Numbered from the stretch's first letter, positions 45,975 to 55,451 are shown. The stretch is 64,000 bases of DNA from Propionimicrobium sp963511305 (GCA_963511305.1 CAUPIJ010000005.1:43222-107221); one strand, 5' to 3'. Notes: generated by a model from the sequence alone, not told the origin. Translations and numbers: made by a program.

Positions 45975-47269
45975 TGCAGACAGCTAGGAGCGAGAGTCTT
46001 TTCGAACGCGCGCTGAAGGCGATGCCGGGTGGTGTTTCCAGCCCGGTTCGGGCGTTCGGCGCGGTCGGCGGCACTCCCCGCTTCGCTGCGGAAGCGCACG
46101 GGCCGTATATCACCGACGCTGACGGCAACAAGTACGTCGACCTGGTCAGCACGTGGGGCCCAGCGATTCTCGGCCACTCGCACCCGCAGATTGTGGAGGC
46201 AGTGCGCGAGGTGGTCGGCAAGTGCACATCGTTCGGTGCCCCCAGTGAGCCCGAGCTGCTGCTGGCCGAGGCCATCAAGGAGCGAATCGCGCCCGTGGAG
46301 CGCGTGCGTTTCACCTCGAGCGGCACCGAGGCGGTCATGACCGCAGTCCGGCTCGCCCGAGCCACGACCGGCCGCGAAAAGATCATCAAGTTCGCCGGCT
46401 GCTACCACGGACACTCTGACTCCCTGCTTGTTGCGGCTGGTTCCGGAGCCACCACGCTAGGCAGCCCCGATTCGCCTGGTGTCACTCGTGGCACCGCGGC
46501 CGACACCATCGTGGTCGACTACGGCGATCTGGCCCAGGTCGAGAAGGCACTCGCCGAGAACGAGGTCGCGGCCGTCATCACCGAGGCCGTGCCGGCGAAC
46601 ATGGGCGTGATCACGCCGATGACAGGTTTCAACCGTGGGCTGCGCGATCTCTGCGATGAGCACGGCGCGCTATTCATCTTTGATGAGGTGCTGACAGGCT
46701 TCCGCGTCGCGGCCAACGGCTGGTGGGGTCTGGAAGGCGCCAATGAAGGCTGGCAACCCGATCTGTTTACCTTCGGCAAGGTGATCGGCGGTGGATTCCC
46801 GCTGGCTGCGGTCGCCGGGCCCGCCGAGATCATGGATCAGCTCTCCCCCGCAGGCCCGGTCTATCAGGCTGGCACGCTGTCGGGCAACCCTGTGGCAGCC
46901 ACCGCTGGCCTGACCACGTTGCAGCTGCTGGATGACGATTGCTACCTGCACATGAGCAAGATCTCGTCGCAGATCACCAGGATCCTAGACGACGAGCTGT
47001 CTGCTGCAGGCGTGCCGCACATGATCAACCGCGCGTCCAACCTGTTCAGCGTCTTCTTCACCAACGATTCCGTGACGAACTACGCCGAGTCGCGTGCCCA
47101 GGACACCAAGGCGTTCGCCAAGTTCTTCCACACGCTGCTGGACAACGGCGTCTGGATGGCACCGAGCGCGTTCGAGGCATGGTTCGTCTCGTCAAGCCAC
47201 GGCGAGGTAGAATTAGAAACCATCGAAGCTGCGATTAAGAAAGCGGCGAAGGCCGCGGCTGCAGAATAA
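45974..47269 (+). CDS. hemL: Glutamate-1-semialdehyde 2,1-aminomutase
   Basis: PLP enzyme making 5-aminolevulinate from the HemA product. The 431-residue protein has MPGGVSSPVRAFGAVGG, the PLP Asp in LFIFDEVLTGFR and the Lys in TFGKVIGGGFPLAAVAG. Last gene of the haem operon; hemA and hemL, the two consecutive C5 steps, bracket the set. A hairpin terminator follows at once. Confidence 0.95.
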   Translation: MQTARSESLFERALKAMPGGVSSPVRAFGAVGGTPRFAAEAHGPYITDADGNKYVDLVSTWGPAILGHSHPQIVEAVREVVGKCTSFGAPSEPELLLAEAIKERIAPVERVRFTSSGTEAVMTAVRLARATTGREKIIKFAGCYHGHSDSLLVAAGSGATTLGSPDSPGVTRGTAADTIVVDYGDLAQVEKALAENEVAAVITEAVPANMGVITPMTGFNRGLRDLCDEHGALFIFDEVLTGFRVAANGWWGLEGANEGWQPDLFTFGKVIGGGFPLAAVAGPAEIMDQLSPAGPVYQAGTLSGNPVAATAGLTTLQLLDDDCYLHMSKISSQITRILDDELSAAGVPHMINRASNLFSVFFTNDSVTNYAESRAQDTKAFAKFFHTLLDNGVWMAPSAFEAWFVSSSHGEVELETIEAAIKKAAKAAAAE

Positions 47270-47279
47270 TTTTGAGAAT

Positions 47280-47335
47280 CTTTCGGCCCCTAACCGGTTT
47301 TCGACGAGATTAGTTAGGAGCCGAAAGTTATTTTA
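47280..47335 (+). terminator. Terminator of the haem operon
   Basis: A 15-bp stem with one mismatch (47280-47294 with 47313-47327) and an 18-base loop, followed by TTATTTTAT. It starts 10 bases past the hemL stop and is oriented so that it could also serve the converging gene. Confidence 0.85.
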
Positions 47336-47352
47336 TAAATCCTAGACAGGGG

Positions 47353-47538
47353 CTATTTCTTCCTAGCCTCATCGATCAGCAGGACGGGAATCTGGTCGCG
47401 AATCGGGTAGCGCAGCCCGCACTCGTCATTGATGCAGATCAGCTCCTTGCTGTCGTAGTCGATGGCCAATCCGCTATGGCACTTGGGGCAGGCCGCGACG
47501 TTCATGAACTCGCTGGAGAGGTTGATTTCTTCACTCAT
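47353..47538 (-). CDS. Trm112-like zinc-ribbon protein
   Basis: A 61-residue protein with Cys in VAACPKCHSGLAIDY and LICINDECGLRYPI, then IPVLLIDEARK, the typical Trm112/YcaR end. Actinobacterial members sit next to manB and the DUF3499 gene, as here, though their partner methylase is unclear. It follows the HAD gene by 3 bases and is the last in its operon. Confidence 0.88.
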   Translation of the reverse strand: MSEEINLSSEFMNVAACPKCHSGLAIDYDSKELICINDECGLRYPIRDQIPVLLIDEARKK

Positions 47539-47541
47539 GTT

Positions 47542-48339
47542 TTAGCCTCGATTGAGTTTGGGGATTAGTTCTTTGAGATAGACCAGGGTCTCCTCGGGGC
47601 CGCTGACCTGGTGGCAGGGCACACCGATCTCGTAGACGGGATAGTCGTTGCCGCCTGGCACCAGACGGTCGCCGATGAACAGCATCTCGTCCAGCTCGAT
47701 GCCGGTCTGCTCGCTGAGCGCGCGCATTCCGTACGCTTTATCGATGCCTTTTCGGGTGATGTCGATGGAGGTGGAGCCGCCGGCCCGCACTTCCAGCTGC
47801 GGGATGCGCTGGGCGACGGCATCGCGCAGCTGTTCGCGCTTGGTGCCGCTGGGATCCCACTGCTCTTTTGCCGCCACCGCCGCGCTTTGGCCTAGGGCCG
47901 AGAAAGTAATCTGCGATCCGCGATCCTCGATCCTCGGGCCGTCGACCACGTCGTCGGGCTCCCACAGGCCGAGCCGCTTAGCCTCCTCTTCGAGGGCCTG
48001 AATGGCACTGTTCTTTTCCTCGTCGCTAAGGGCGTGGAAATAGATTTCGCGCCACGCCCCATCGACGAAGCGCAAGTAGCGGGTGCCACAGGTAGGCATC
48101 AGGTGTAGGTCGTCTAGCTTGGTGTCCTTGGGAAGATTCGCCAGCACTTGCATGTCGAACTGCTCGAAGCGTCCCCCAGAAATGATCTGCACCGGAACGC
48201 AGTCGAGCAGAGCGGCTAGCGTCTCCCCCATCTGGACGGAAAGCGGAGACTTCGACGGAGCTAGTGTGTCGTCGAGGTCAAAACCAACAATTTTGATCTT
48301 CTCGATGTCTATCGAGCCTTCGAACGGCTGTGAACTCAT
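47542..48339 (-). CDS. HAD-superfamily (IIB) phosphatase, phosphomannomutase-like
   Basis: A 265-residue HAD protein. Motif I is VGFDLDDTLAPSKSP (nucleophile and acid Asp), motif II ISGGRFEQFD, motif III Lys in KGIDKAYGM, motif IV FIGDRLVPGGNDYPV. The cap includes GPRIEDRGSQITFSALGQ, close to the eukaryotic-type phosphomannomutase signature. It occupies the place where the unrelated ManB usually sits between Trm112 and DUF3499, with manC four genes away. Mannose 6-phosphate to 1-phosphate is therefore the likely step. Overlaps DUF3499 by ATGA. Confidence 0.8.
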   Translation of the reverse strand: MSSQPFEGSIDIEKIKIVGFDLDDTLAPSKSPLSVQMGETLAALLDCVPVQIISGGRFEQFDMQVLANLPKDTKLDDLHLMPTCGTRYLRFVDGAWREIYFHALSDEEKNSAIQALEEEAKRLGLWEPDDVVDGPRIEDRGSQITFSALGQSAAVAAKEQWDPSGTKREQLRDAVAQRIPQLEVRAGGSTSIDITRKGIDKAYGMRALSEQTGIELDEMLFIGDRLVPGGNDYPVYEIGVPCHQVSGPEETLVYLKELIPKLNRG

Positions 48340-48758
48340 TGCCCCAGCCTACCGTTAACGCTGCCCGCATCGGCAATCATCCTCAAGTGGCCGCGCCTGG
48401 CTAGCTCAATCACTTCCCCATCTTCCTGGCTATCCGCCTCATCGCTACCGTACGGCTTCAACTCGGCAGCACCCTCGGGGTAATCCGAAAAACCGATTTC
48501 GCGGACTGCGTTCGCCAGCGCGAGCAGATCGTCCTCATCGGGTTCGGGGGCAGGATAGCCCGGTTCAGTGAGGCGCAGCACCTCCCATCCTTTGGGCGCG
48601 GACAGAGTGCTAGCGTGTTCGGCGCATAAGTCGTAGCAGCCAGGTTCGGCATCGGTGGCCAGCGGGCCAAGAACAGCCATTGAATCCGCATAGACATAGG
48701 TCAGCGTAGCTACCGCAGGATTATCGCACGCCGACCTACAACAATGTCGCTTCATCAC
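48336..48758 (-). CDS. DUF3499 protein
   Basis: A 140-residue actinobacterial protein. It starts MKRHCCRSACDNPAVATLTYVYAD and continues LGPLATDAEPGCYDLCAEHA, a conserved Cys/His-rich core of a probable zinc site; the second half is acidic and variable. In other actinobacteria it sits by manB and whiB2 (from memory, Rv3258c). Function unknown. Either of two adjacent Met codons can start it. Confidence 0.88.
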   Translation of the reverse strand: MMKRHCCRSACDNPAVATLTYVYADSMAVLGPLATDAEPGCYDLCAEHASTLSAPKGWEVLRLTEPGYPAPEPDEDDLLALANAVREIGFSDYPEGAAELKPYGSDEADSQEDGEVIELARRGHLRMIADAGSVNGRLGQ

Positions 48759-48847
48759 AGTTGGAAGAATATGCCGCAGAACAGTTAATCGCTATTAGCC
48801 TGGCCGGTTTAGGGCGGTTTCCGTGCCGAACCGATATTGTGATCCGT

Positions 48848-49279
48848 ATGTATCAGCACAGAGACCGGCACGGCAGGGGAATCCGCGGACCAATGGCTTT
48901 GCCCAACCCGATCACTGGGCGCGCGATGCGGCTACCGGGACGGATTTCTGATTCCCAATACTTCATGATGTGCGTTCAGGAATCAGTAGAAATTATGCAG
49001 CGCAACTGCCCGGACGCGCTGATCGGGATAGATGTTGGGGTCGACGACGTGCCGGTTACAGCGCTTGGCCTGGCCGATGACAGCATGGATTCTGTACCGC
49101 TGGCGGCCGCTATGTCTGGAAACGACGACGGCCCGGCAAAGGTCATTGCTTTTCGACGTCCCCTTGAGCGCAGAGCCACAGATCGCGAGGATCTGAAAGA
49201 GCTGACCCACGAGACGCTAGTCGAACAGGTCTCTGCCCTAACCAATCGGCCGATGCACGAACTGGATCCAGATATCTAG
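48848..49279 (+). CDS. Metallopeptidase-like (zincin) family protein
   Basis: A 143-residue protein from the DUF3499-linked family annotated as metallopeptidase-like (Rv3259 group). The start MYQHRDRHGRGIRGPM and the tail TLVEQVSALTNRPMHELDPD fit. A standard HExxH zinc motif is not present (THETLVEQ stands there), so peptidase activity is doubtful. ATG at 48848 is preferred: the frame opens from a TTG at 48761, only two bases from the divergent DUF3499 start, which would leave no promoter. Confidence 0.7.
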   Translation: MYQHRDRHGRGIRGPMALPNPITGRAMRLPGRISDSQYFMMCVQESVEIMQRNCPDALIGIDVGVDDVPVTALGLADDSMDSVPLAAAMSGNDDGPAKVIAFRRPLERRATDREDLKELTHETLVEQVSALTNRPMHELDPDI

Positions 49280-50805
49280 CCCCTTGCCACTCCTGGATCG
49301 GGCAGCACTTCGATGTTCTTGGGCTGCGCGAAGTGCAACAGATTAGCGACAGAGATCCCTGTCTCGGTGAGGAAAATAGCGCCGGCTATCTGCTGCTCGG
49401 CTCGCACCTCCAAGTTCTTCTTTCCGCTGGGCACGGCGATCGAGGTCGATGTCCCCGCCTTCAGCTGAATGTCTGATGTTTCTTCGCCGTCCCAGGACAC
49501 GTGTGCCGTGGTGTCCTGATCGGTTAAATTGGCCAACAGCAGAGTTCCGGCCGTCGCGGCGGTACCGATCAGATGGTCGCTGCCGTAATCGTCGCTTCCC
49601 TGGCTAACCGCCAGATCGCTTCCTGCGGAGCTGATCAGTGAGGCTGCGATCTCGTAATCGCTCGTGATCTCGATAGCAGCACCCTTGTCCAGATACTTCT
49701 TGAGATCAAAACTCTGGGTTCGCTGCGCCTCTGCGACGAGTTTCTCCTCGACCGTCTTGGTGCCCTCGGCGTCCACGACCCGGACAGTTAACTCCTTACG
49801 GGTGGTATCTGGATTTGTGACGACAAGCCTGCTCGTGTCCGCTCCAGCCGGAGCCCCAGGGATGAGGATCTTCTTACTCAGGCGCGAAGCGCTGCTCACG
49901 CTCATTCCTGTTTCGGTCTTGCTGGCAATCGACACCCCCAGCCTGCCGGTTATAGTGCGTACCCTGATGCCGGCCTGCTCCTCGTCGGTGGCGTAGTCGC
50001 TGAGTTTGATCAGCTGCGTCGAATAGCCGCCGATCTGCATCCCACGCAGATCGGGGGCATCTGCCTGGCCACTGGAAGTAGAAATGGTGATATCGACGTA
50101 AACCGGCTCGTTGTCCGGGTTGTACAAGACCAGAGTGGTGCCCTCGGTGCCTGGGGCAATAGCGACCGAGTCCGTCAACGGGCTAACGCATTGCGACCAG
50201 TAGGAATGTTCGTCCACAGCTCCGTAGATACCGCCTGAGGCGCTAGCAGTCTTGTTGACGGTGCTCAGCCTGGCTGGCTTGGTGATCGGCCCCTGATACG
50301 GGTTCGAGACGGTCTGCGGCTCGTCCGCAGCTAGCTCGCGAAGCTCGATCTCGCCCTCGTTCGCCACCGCGAAAAGCTGGCTATCCACGCCAACCATTGG
50401 GGTGCAGGTGCGAGACAGCCCAGAGGCAGCGGCGACTTTAGCTGGATCCCTAGGCGAAACAGCGCCAACCAGCGCAACCACTAGGCCGAATAGCAGAACA
50501 CCGACCGGAATTGCCGCACAGATCGCGAGCCACTTCTTGTCCAGGGGTTCCTTATCGGGTTGCGTCGGCTCAGACCTTATTGCTCGGGCGGGGTCGCTAA
50601 AGCTAGGCGGCTTGGCTATCAGCACCGGATCATCGAGGTTGAGCGCCATGCGCCTAACCATGGTGATCTCCATTTCATCCGCGAATTCCTCGCCGCTATC
50701 TGCAGGCAGCTCCTGCGATTTTTCGGGTTCGGCTTCGGGGATTCCCCGGGCAGCGCGCTTCGGCTTGGCCTCTTCTTCGGGTTCTTCTGGCATAGCTCGT
50801 CTCAT
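49276..50805 (-). CDS. DUF5719 membrane-anchored protein
   Basis: A 509-residue protein with an acidic cytoplasmic start of about 90 residues, one transmembrane helix at about 92-115 (AICAAIPVGVLLFGLVVALVG) and an outer region of about 390 residues with repeated beta-sandwich-like units (LVLYNPDNEPVYVDITI, RLVVTNPDTTRKELTV, TLLLANLTDQDTTAHV). Matches DUF5719, which pairs with the neighbouring GT2 protein. Overlaps that gene by ATGA-type coupling. Probably an envelope-assembly partner; function unproven. Confidence 0.82.
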   Translation of the reverse strand: MRRAMPEEPEEEAKPKRAARGIPEAEPEKSQELPADSGEEFADEMEITMVRRMALNLDDPVLIAKPPSFSDPARAIRSEPTQPDKEPLDKKWLAICAAIPVGVLLFGLVVALVGAVSPRDPAKVAAASGLSRTCTPMVGVDSQLFAVANEGEIELRELAADEPQTVSNPYQGPITKPARLSTVNKTASASGGIYGAVDEHSYWSQCVSPLTDSVAIAPGTEGTTLVLYNPDNEPVYVDITISTSSGQADAPDLRGMQIGGYSTQLIKLSDYATDEEQAGIRVRTITGRLGVSIASKTETGMSVSSASRLSKKILIPGAPAGADTSRLVVTNPDTTRKELTVRVVDAEGTKTVEEKLVAEAQRTQSFDLKKYLDKGAAIEITSDYEIAASLISSAGSDLAVSQGSDDYGSDHLIGTAATAGTLLLANLTDQDTTAHVSWDGEETSDIQLKAGTSTSIAVPSGKKNLEVRAEQQIAGAIFLTETGISVANLLHFAQPKNIEVLPDPGVARG

Positions 50806-53804
50806 TCGCCTCGCCTCCCAGCGCTAGTTTCGGCTCGCGAAGCTCTCCTAGGCAGCTTCTTCTCGCTTGCCGCAGGTGCCCCCAGGATTCCCAGAGCGAG
50901 AATTCCCAATATCTGCGTGACCATCGACAACAAGTTGGGCGACGAAGAGATCTCAACGCTCGATTTTTCGTTCAGCTCCCAGGCCTGGCGCCAGTCACCG
51001 GAATCCGTGGCTTTAAGCGTGCGGTCACCGGCCTTCGCCCGCCACTGGTTGTCTTTCGGCTCGCTCAAGATGACTTTGCCGTCCTTGAACATCAGCAGGG
51101 AAACATTGGTTGGCATCGAGAAAACCAAAGTGTCATCGTCAACCGGAATTGGCGTCAGCGCAGACGAACTGGAAAACTCCTGAACCGCCTGATCGCTTAC
51201 TCCGCTGACCACGACGTGGCTGATTGCAAGTTGAGTGAGCTGGCTTAAGACGTTATCGCCCGGCTGGCCCGCAGCGATCTGCTTAGCCAGATCAGAAATC
51301 TGCTCGTTGGCCGCGCTGCTAGCGAGTGCAGGAGCCTCGCCGCTTCCCCAGCTAGCTCCGGCCTCGTCTACCAGCCAGTATCTAGCGGTGTCGTCGGTCA
51401 TCCGCATGATCAAGGCACGAGTATGTCGCTCAGAATTTAGTGTGTCCTGGACGTAGCTCGGGATATTAGACGTCGACCGTTGCAGTGGCCCGCACCCGGC
51501 GATGGCCCACCAGACGCCGGCCGTCGCTAACGCTAGAACGGTCACGGTGCTTAGCCAGAAATTGAGTGTTCGCAGGTCTCGGCTCGCTGATTGGTTGGCC
51601 TTGCCGATGCCTAGAGCCGCCAGCACAATCAGGCAGCCGAGGTAACAGAACATGAGCACGAAGCAGGTCGGCCGAACCGGGATGAAGTTGACCGTCACGA
51701 CGAATCTGCTGAGAGCAATGGCACACAATAGAGACGCCAGCGCGCCACCCATCAGATAACAGCTCAACTTGGTGCGCAGCCTGTATAGCGCCACGAGCGC
51801 CAGCACCCAGATAACCGCTACTACCAGGATGTTTATGACCATTGGTGAATGGGCATATCCCGAACGCCCAAAGGCCATCCCGATGGGGCTGGGAGCCTGC
51901 GCAGCCCAAGCAGCAGACGGCTCTGCACCGGTGAGCAATCTGCCCGGATCGGACAACAGTCTGGGCAGCCATGGCGAGAGCACCACCACTGGCCCGAGCG
52001 CCGCCACGAGCGCGGCCTTCCAGTTCTTAATTCGGCGGCCAATCAGGAAGGCGATCACCGCCAGGGGAAGCCAGGCTAGCGGCACGAACGAGACGAGCAG
52101 GATAGCCAGCAGCGCGAAGTGCGCTGGCCGACGCCAAGACTCTGCCCCCGCTTTGTCTCGCAGCAGCCAGGCTCTTGCCACGTTAGCTAGCAGCGGGATC
52201 AGCACGGCTGCGGCAACCGCGTCGAGACTGCCCGTTCCAGTAGCTCCGCTAAGAGGCAGCAGCAAACCCCAGACCGCAGCCAACACCGCAGCCTGCCACT
52301 TGGATGCCACCAGGTGCTTGATGAAGAAGAATCCGCTTGCGGCCGCAAGCGAACAGCCGCCCAGAACAACCAGAGAGACAAACCAATCCGGCTGCCCCAA
52401 AAGCAGGGTGGAACCGAGAGCCATCAGACCTAGCCACGGCGGATTGGCTCCTAACATGCCAGCCGTGCCGTTGGTCCAAAAGTGCCAGGCAGCGCCCACC
52501 GAGTCCGGGCTCGGCAGCAGCAACGGTCCGGACAATCTGCCGAAGCCGATAAGGCCGCGACAAGCGATCAGAGTGATCACAAAGAGCACCGCTGCTGTGA
52601 CGAGGCCGGGGGAAAGGAGATTCCTGATGCCGCTTCGGGCTTGAGGGTCGGGACGGAGCCTAGCGCCTTCGGCTCTATCGGCAACCTTTCCTGCCAATAG
52701 GTCAAGAGAGTGACGCAGCTCGGAGAATCTGGCCGGGAGTAGCTCTTGATCGACGTTTTCTAGCTCGCCGCTCTTGGCGGCTCCTTCGGCGATCGAATGG
52801 ACTGCTGGTTTCTCTGTTTGAAACTTGGTCAGAGCGTTCTTTGCTGCGCGTCGTCGATCGGGATTTTTGCTCAGCAAATGTCCCAGTTGATTCAGTCTCG
52901 CCGAGAACAAGATCTTCCTGCTGGCACGTTCTACATCGGCGGCGTGACCGGCGGCCACCATCATGCCGAGCGCGATATCCAGGGTGTCTGGCTCTGGAGC
53001 CAGCTTGCTGTCCCGCAGACCACTGCGAGTGGCGTCGATGTGGCGGATTGTTGCTTCCGGGCAAGTGACCACCCTGAGTCCGGCTCGATTTGCGCGCATT
53101 CCGAATTCCACACCGTCGCGAAGCAGCGGAACCTCGGAGCTCAGCCCGCCAAGCCGTTGCCAGGTGGCGAGAGAAATCAGCGTCCCCGCTGTGGAACCAC
53201 CCAGCACGTTCATCGGCTCGAGTTGGCCCTGGTCTATCTGGCCAGGCTCCACTACAGAGACGCGCGACCCATCGGCAGCAATCGACTCTCCGACGGCATC
53301 TATCTTGTCTGGGTGGTTGCGCCGTCTGGGTTGAAGCAATTTGGGGAAAATGACTTGCGGCGCGTCTTCGCCAGATGCCGAAGCCATCAGATTAGTCAGG
53401 GAGGTTTTGCCGACCGCGGTGTCGTCGTGAAGCAGCCATAGCCAGTCGAACTCGACGCGAGCGATATTCTCGTCGATGCCGGCGGCAGCCAGGCCGAGTT
53501 TTACGTTGTCGCCATAACCCAGGTTCTCGTTACCGTCAACCACCAGATCGAAAATCCCGGTGGTCTCTAGCATCAGCCTTGACTCATCGGTCGAATCAGC
53601 GTCGACTCCGATCAGCATTCCTGGACGGATCTCGAGTCGCTCAAGATGTGCCAGCGTCCTGGGCAGCCAAGCCTCGCCGTTGTGCGCAACGAGAACAGCC
53701 ACCACCCGAGAGGCGGCTCGACGGATGGTGCCGGTCACCTCTTGGCCCCTGCGCGGCGCGTCTTCAACCCAGGACCAAAGCTTGCTTGAATCTTTCGCTA
53801 ACAC
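50802..53804 (-). CDS. Giant membrane glycosyltransferase, GT2 family
   Basis: A 1000-residue protein. Residues 30-290 are a GT-A/GT2 domain: VVAVLVAHNGEAWLP, IGVDADSTDES, ENLGYGDNVKLGL and WLWLLHDDTAV (DDD-like metal site). Residues 395-780 contain about a dozen transmembrane segments, and about 790-960 is an outer domain followed by a last helix and a basic end. The set GT2-DUF5719-whiB2-manC is widespread in actinobacteria; the likely role is building a mannose-bearing cell envelope polymer. Start GTG 53804. Confidence 0.85.
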   Translation of the reverse strand: MLAKDSSKLWSWVEDAPRRGQEVTGTIRRAASRVVAVLVAHNGEAWLPRTLAHLERLEIRPGMLIGVDADSTDESRLMLETTGIFDLVVDGNENLGYGDNVKLGLAAAGIDENIARVEFDWLWLLHDDTAVGKTSLTNLMASASGEDAPQVIFPKLLQPRRRNHPDKIDAVGESIAADGSRVSVVEPGQIDQGQLEPMNVLGGSTAGTLISLATWQRLGGLSSEVPLLRDGVEFGMRANRAGLRVVTCPEATIRHIDATRSGLRDSKLAPEPDTLDIALGMMVAAGHAADVERASRKILFSARLNQLGHLLSKNPDRRRAAKNALTKFQTEKPAVHSIAEGAAKSGELENVDQELLPARFSELRHSLDLLAGKVADRAEGARLRPDPQARSGIRNLLSPGLVTAAVLFVITLIACRGLIGFGRLSGPLLLPSPDSVGAAWHFWTNGTAGMLGANPPWLGLMALGSTLLLGQPDWFVSLVVLGGCSLAAASGFFFIKHLVASKWQAAVLAAVWGLLLPLSGATGTGSLDAVAAAVLIPLLANVARAWLLRDKAGAESWRRPAHFALLAILLVSFVPLAWLPLAVIAFLIGRRIKNWKAALVAALGPVVVLSPWLPRLLSDPGRLLTGAEPSAAWAAQAPSPIGMAFGRSGYAHSPMVINILVVAVIWVLALVALYRLRTKLSCYLMGGALASLLCAIALSRFVVTVNFIPVRPTCFVLMFCYLGCLIVLAALGIGKANQSASRDLRTLNFWLSTVTVLALATAGVWWAIAGCGPLQRSTSNIPSYVQDTLNSERHTRALIMRMTDDTARYWLVDEAGASWGSGEAPALASSAANEQISDLAKQIAAGQPGDNVLSQLTQLAISHVVVSGVSDQAVQEFSSSSALTPIPVDDDTLVFSMPTNVSLLMFKDGKVILSEPKDNQWRAKAGDRTLKATDSGDWRQAWELNEKSSVEISSSPNLLSMVTQILGILALGILGAPAASEKKLPRRASRAETSAGRRGE

Positions 53805-53855
53805 TTACCCGAGCTTAGCCTTCCAAAGCCCTTTTGGCTTTGTCCGCAGTGCTAT

Positions 53856-54098
53856 TTAGACAGCGCGCTTCTTGAGTTTCCTGCGTTCACGCTCGGAGAG
53901 ACCGCCCCAAATACCGAAGCGCTCGTCGTTAGACAACGCATACTCGAGGCATTCTTGACGGACCTCGCACGACTGGCAAACCTTCTTTGCTTCCCTGGTG
54001 GATCCGCCTTTTTCGGGGAAGAAGGCTTCCGGGTCAGTTTGGGCGCAGAGTGCTCGTTCCTGCCAAGCCAAAACTCCGTCTTCTGGAGCATCGGCCAT
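53856..54098 (-). CDS. whiB2: WhiB-family Fe-S transcription factor, WhiB2 type
   Basis: An 80-residue [4Fe-4S] regulator tied to septation in relatives. The four ligands are Cys18, Cys41, Cys44 and Cys50 (KVCQSCEVRQEC), then the GIWGGLSERERRKL turn and a basic DNA-facing tail (KLKKRAV). ATG at 54098 or GTG at 54116 could start it; the GTG has a G-run (C8 on the plus strand) just upstream. Placing beside manC and the GT2 gene matches WhiB2 (WhmD). Confidence 0.92.
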   Translation of the reverse strand: MADAPEDGVLAWQERALCAQTDPEAFFPEKGGSTREAKKVCQSCEVRQECLEYALSNDERFGIWGGLSERERRKLKKRAV

Positions 54099-54122
54099 AG
54101 ACGTAACCTGCAGCACGACTCT

Positions 54123-54130
54123 CCCCCCCC
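54123..54130. repeat. C8 tract (G8 on the coding strand) before whiB2
   Basis: Eight C residues on the plus strand; on the whiB2 coding strand this G-run lies 6-14 bases before a possible GTG start and works as its ribosome-site region. A change in length would alter spacing between this region and the start codon. Confidence 0.6.
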
Positions 54131-54261
54131 TTCTGGTTCTGACTTTACTGATTAAATTACACTGTTGTAATTACCCGCGAGTCAAGTTTGACAAAAGAAA
54201 AACTTGCTTTCAACCCAGCTTGCAAGAATTTCCATCTGTCCCCTCCGAAAGAGGATGGGAA

Positions 54262-55329
54262 CTAGGCGAAGTCGCCGTCCGATTCGGCAACGACTTTGTC
54301 GACCAGAGCCTTGATGTCCTGAGACGAGTTGAGCGGGGCAACCAGAGTTATCTCGTCTGTGCAAACCACGGCAGTGTCTTTTAGGCCGACGACGGCGATC
54401 AGCCCGTCGGTGGTGTTGATGAGCAGATTTCCCTCGGACTTGAGGGCCACCTGGCCGCCGAAACCGCGGTTCTCCCCCATCTGCTCGGCAGCTTCGTAGA
54501 GACTCGCGTAGCTGCCTACGTCTAGCCAGTTGATGGGCAGCCCGACGGCAACAACCTGGGTGGTTCCCTTACCGTGCGAGACCGGCTCCATGATCGCGTA
54601 ATCGACGGAGGTCTTGAACAGCTTCGGATAGATTTCACCGAGCTTTTCCGGCCTGGCAGCGAGGTCTTGAACGGCATCGTAAGTCGCCGGCACCAGTTTT
54701 TTCAGCTGCTCGAGCAGCGTGGCACCGCGCCAGACGAACATTCCCGCGTTCCACCAGTAGCTACCGGAAGCAAGATATTCCTCGGCGGTAGCCGCGTCGG
54801 GCTTCTCCTTGAACTCCGTGACGTGGCTGGCTAATCCAAAGCCATCGATGTCGTCGCCCCGGCGAAGATAGCCGTAACCGGTGTGCGGCGAGGTCGGGAC
54901 GACGCCGAAAGTCACCAGCGCATCCAGCTCCTCGGCAGCCCGGAAACCATCCGCTAGCGAAGAGACGAAGGCTTCGATGGGGCTGATCAACTGATCCGCG
55001 GTGAGGGTGGCGATAACCGCATCCGGGTCCCTACGAGTCAAGACCGCAGCCGGCCAGGCCACGGCGTTCAGCGAATCCCGTCCCTCTGGCTCACCGAGCA
55101 GATTTTCGGGCACCAGGTCGGGCAGCTGCTCGAGGACGAGGTCGGCGTATCCTGCGCCAGTACAAACCAGAATCCTGTCGGCAGGCAAAAGCTGATTAGC
55201 CCGCTCAAAGGCCAGCTGCAGCAGGCTCTTGCCGGAAAAAAGTTTCAACAGCTGCTTCGGCTCGCCCTTTCTAGACAACGGCCAGAGCCTAGTTCCAGAG
55301 CCACCCGCCATAATCACCGCGTAACGCAT
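54262..55329 (-). CDS. manC: Mannose-1-phosphate guanylyltransferase
   Basis: Makes GDP-mannose. The 355-residue nucleotidyltransferase has VIMAGGSGTRLWPLSR, PKQLLKLF, VIATLTADQLI, a metal-site region with YLRRGDD, EFKEKPD and SYWWNAGMFVWR. Length shows the plain catalytic type without a phosphomannose isomerase domain. Supplies GDP-mannose from the HAD-type mutase product to envelope glycosyltransferases nearby. Confidence 0.93.
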   Translation of the reverse strand: MRYAVIMAGGSGTRLWPLSRKGEPKQLLKLFSGKSLLQLAFERANQLLPADRILVCTGAGYADLVLEQLPDLVPENLLGEPEGRDSLNAVAWPAAVLTRRDPDAVIATLTADQLISPIEAFVSSLADGFRAAEELDALVTFGVVPTSPHTGYGYLRRGDDIDGFGLASHVTEFKEKPDAATAEEYLASGSYWWNAGMFVWRGATLLEQLKKLVPATYDAVQDLAARPEKLGEIYPKLFKTSVDYAIMEPVSHGKGTTQVVAVGLPINWLDVGSYASLYEAAEQMGENRGFGGQVALKSEGNLLINTTDGLIAVVGLKDTAVVCTDEITLVAPLNSSQDIKALVDKVVAESDGDFA

Positions 55330-55451
55330 GAAGACAGGTTAGCTTGTGGCGACTAGAAGAACACGCTGTTTGGCTGGACTTGGTTTCACTATCGCTGATT
55401 TGTGGGCGAGGACAATGGCTAGAAAAGTTCCTTAACGGTAATCTTTTCAAC

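Noticed and set aside
49195..49230. HExxH zinc-protease motif (THETLVEQ) in the metallopeptidase-like gene
   Set aside because: The second His is missing; relatives read the same helix without zinc ligands.
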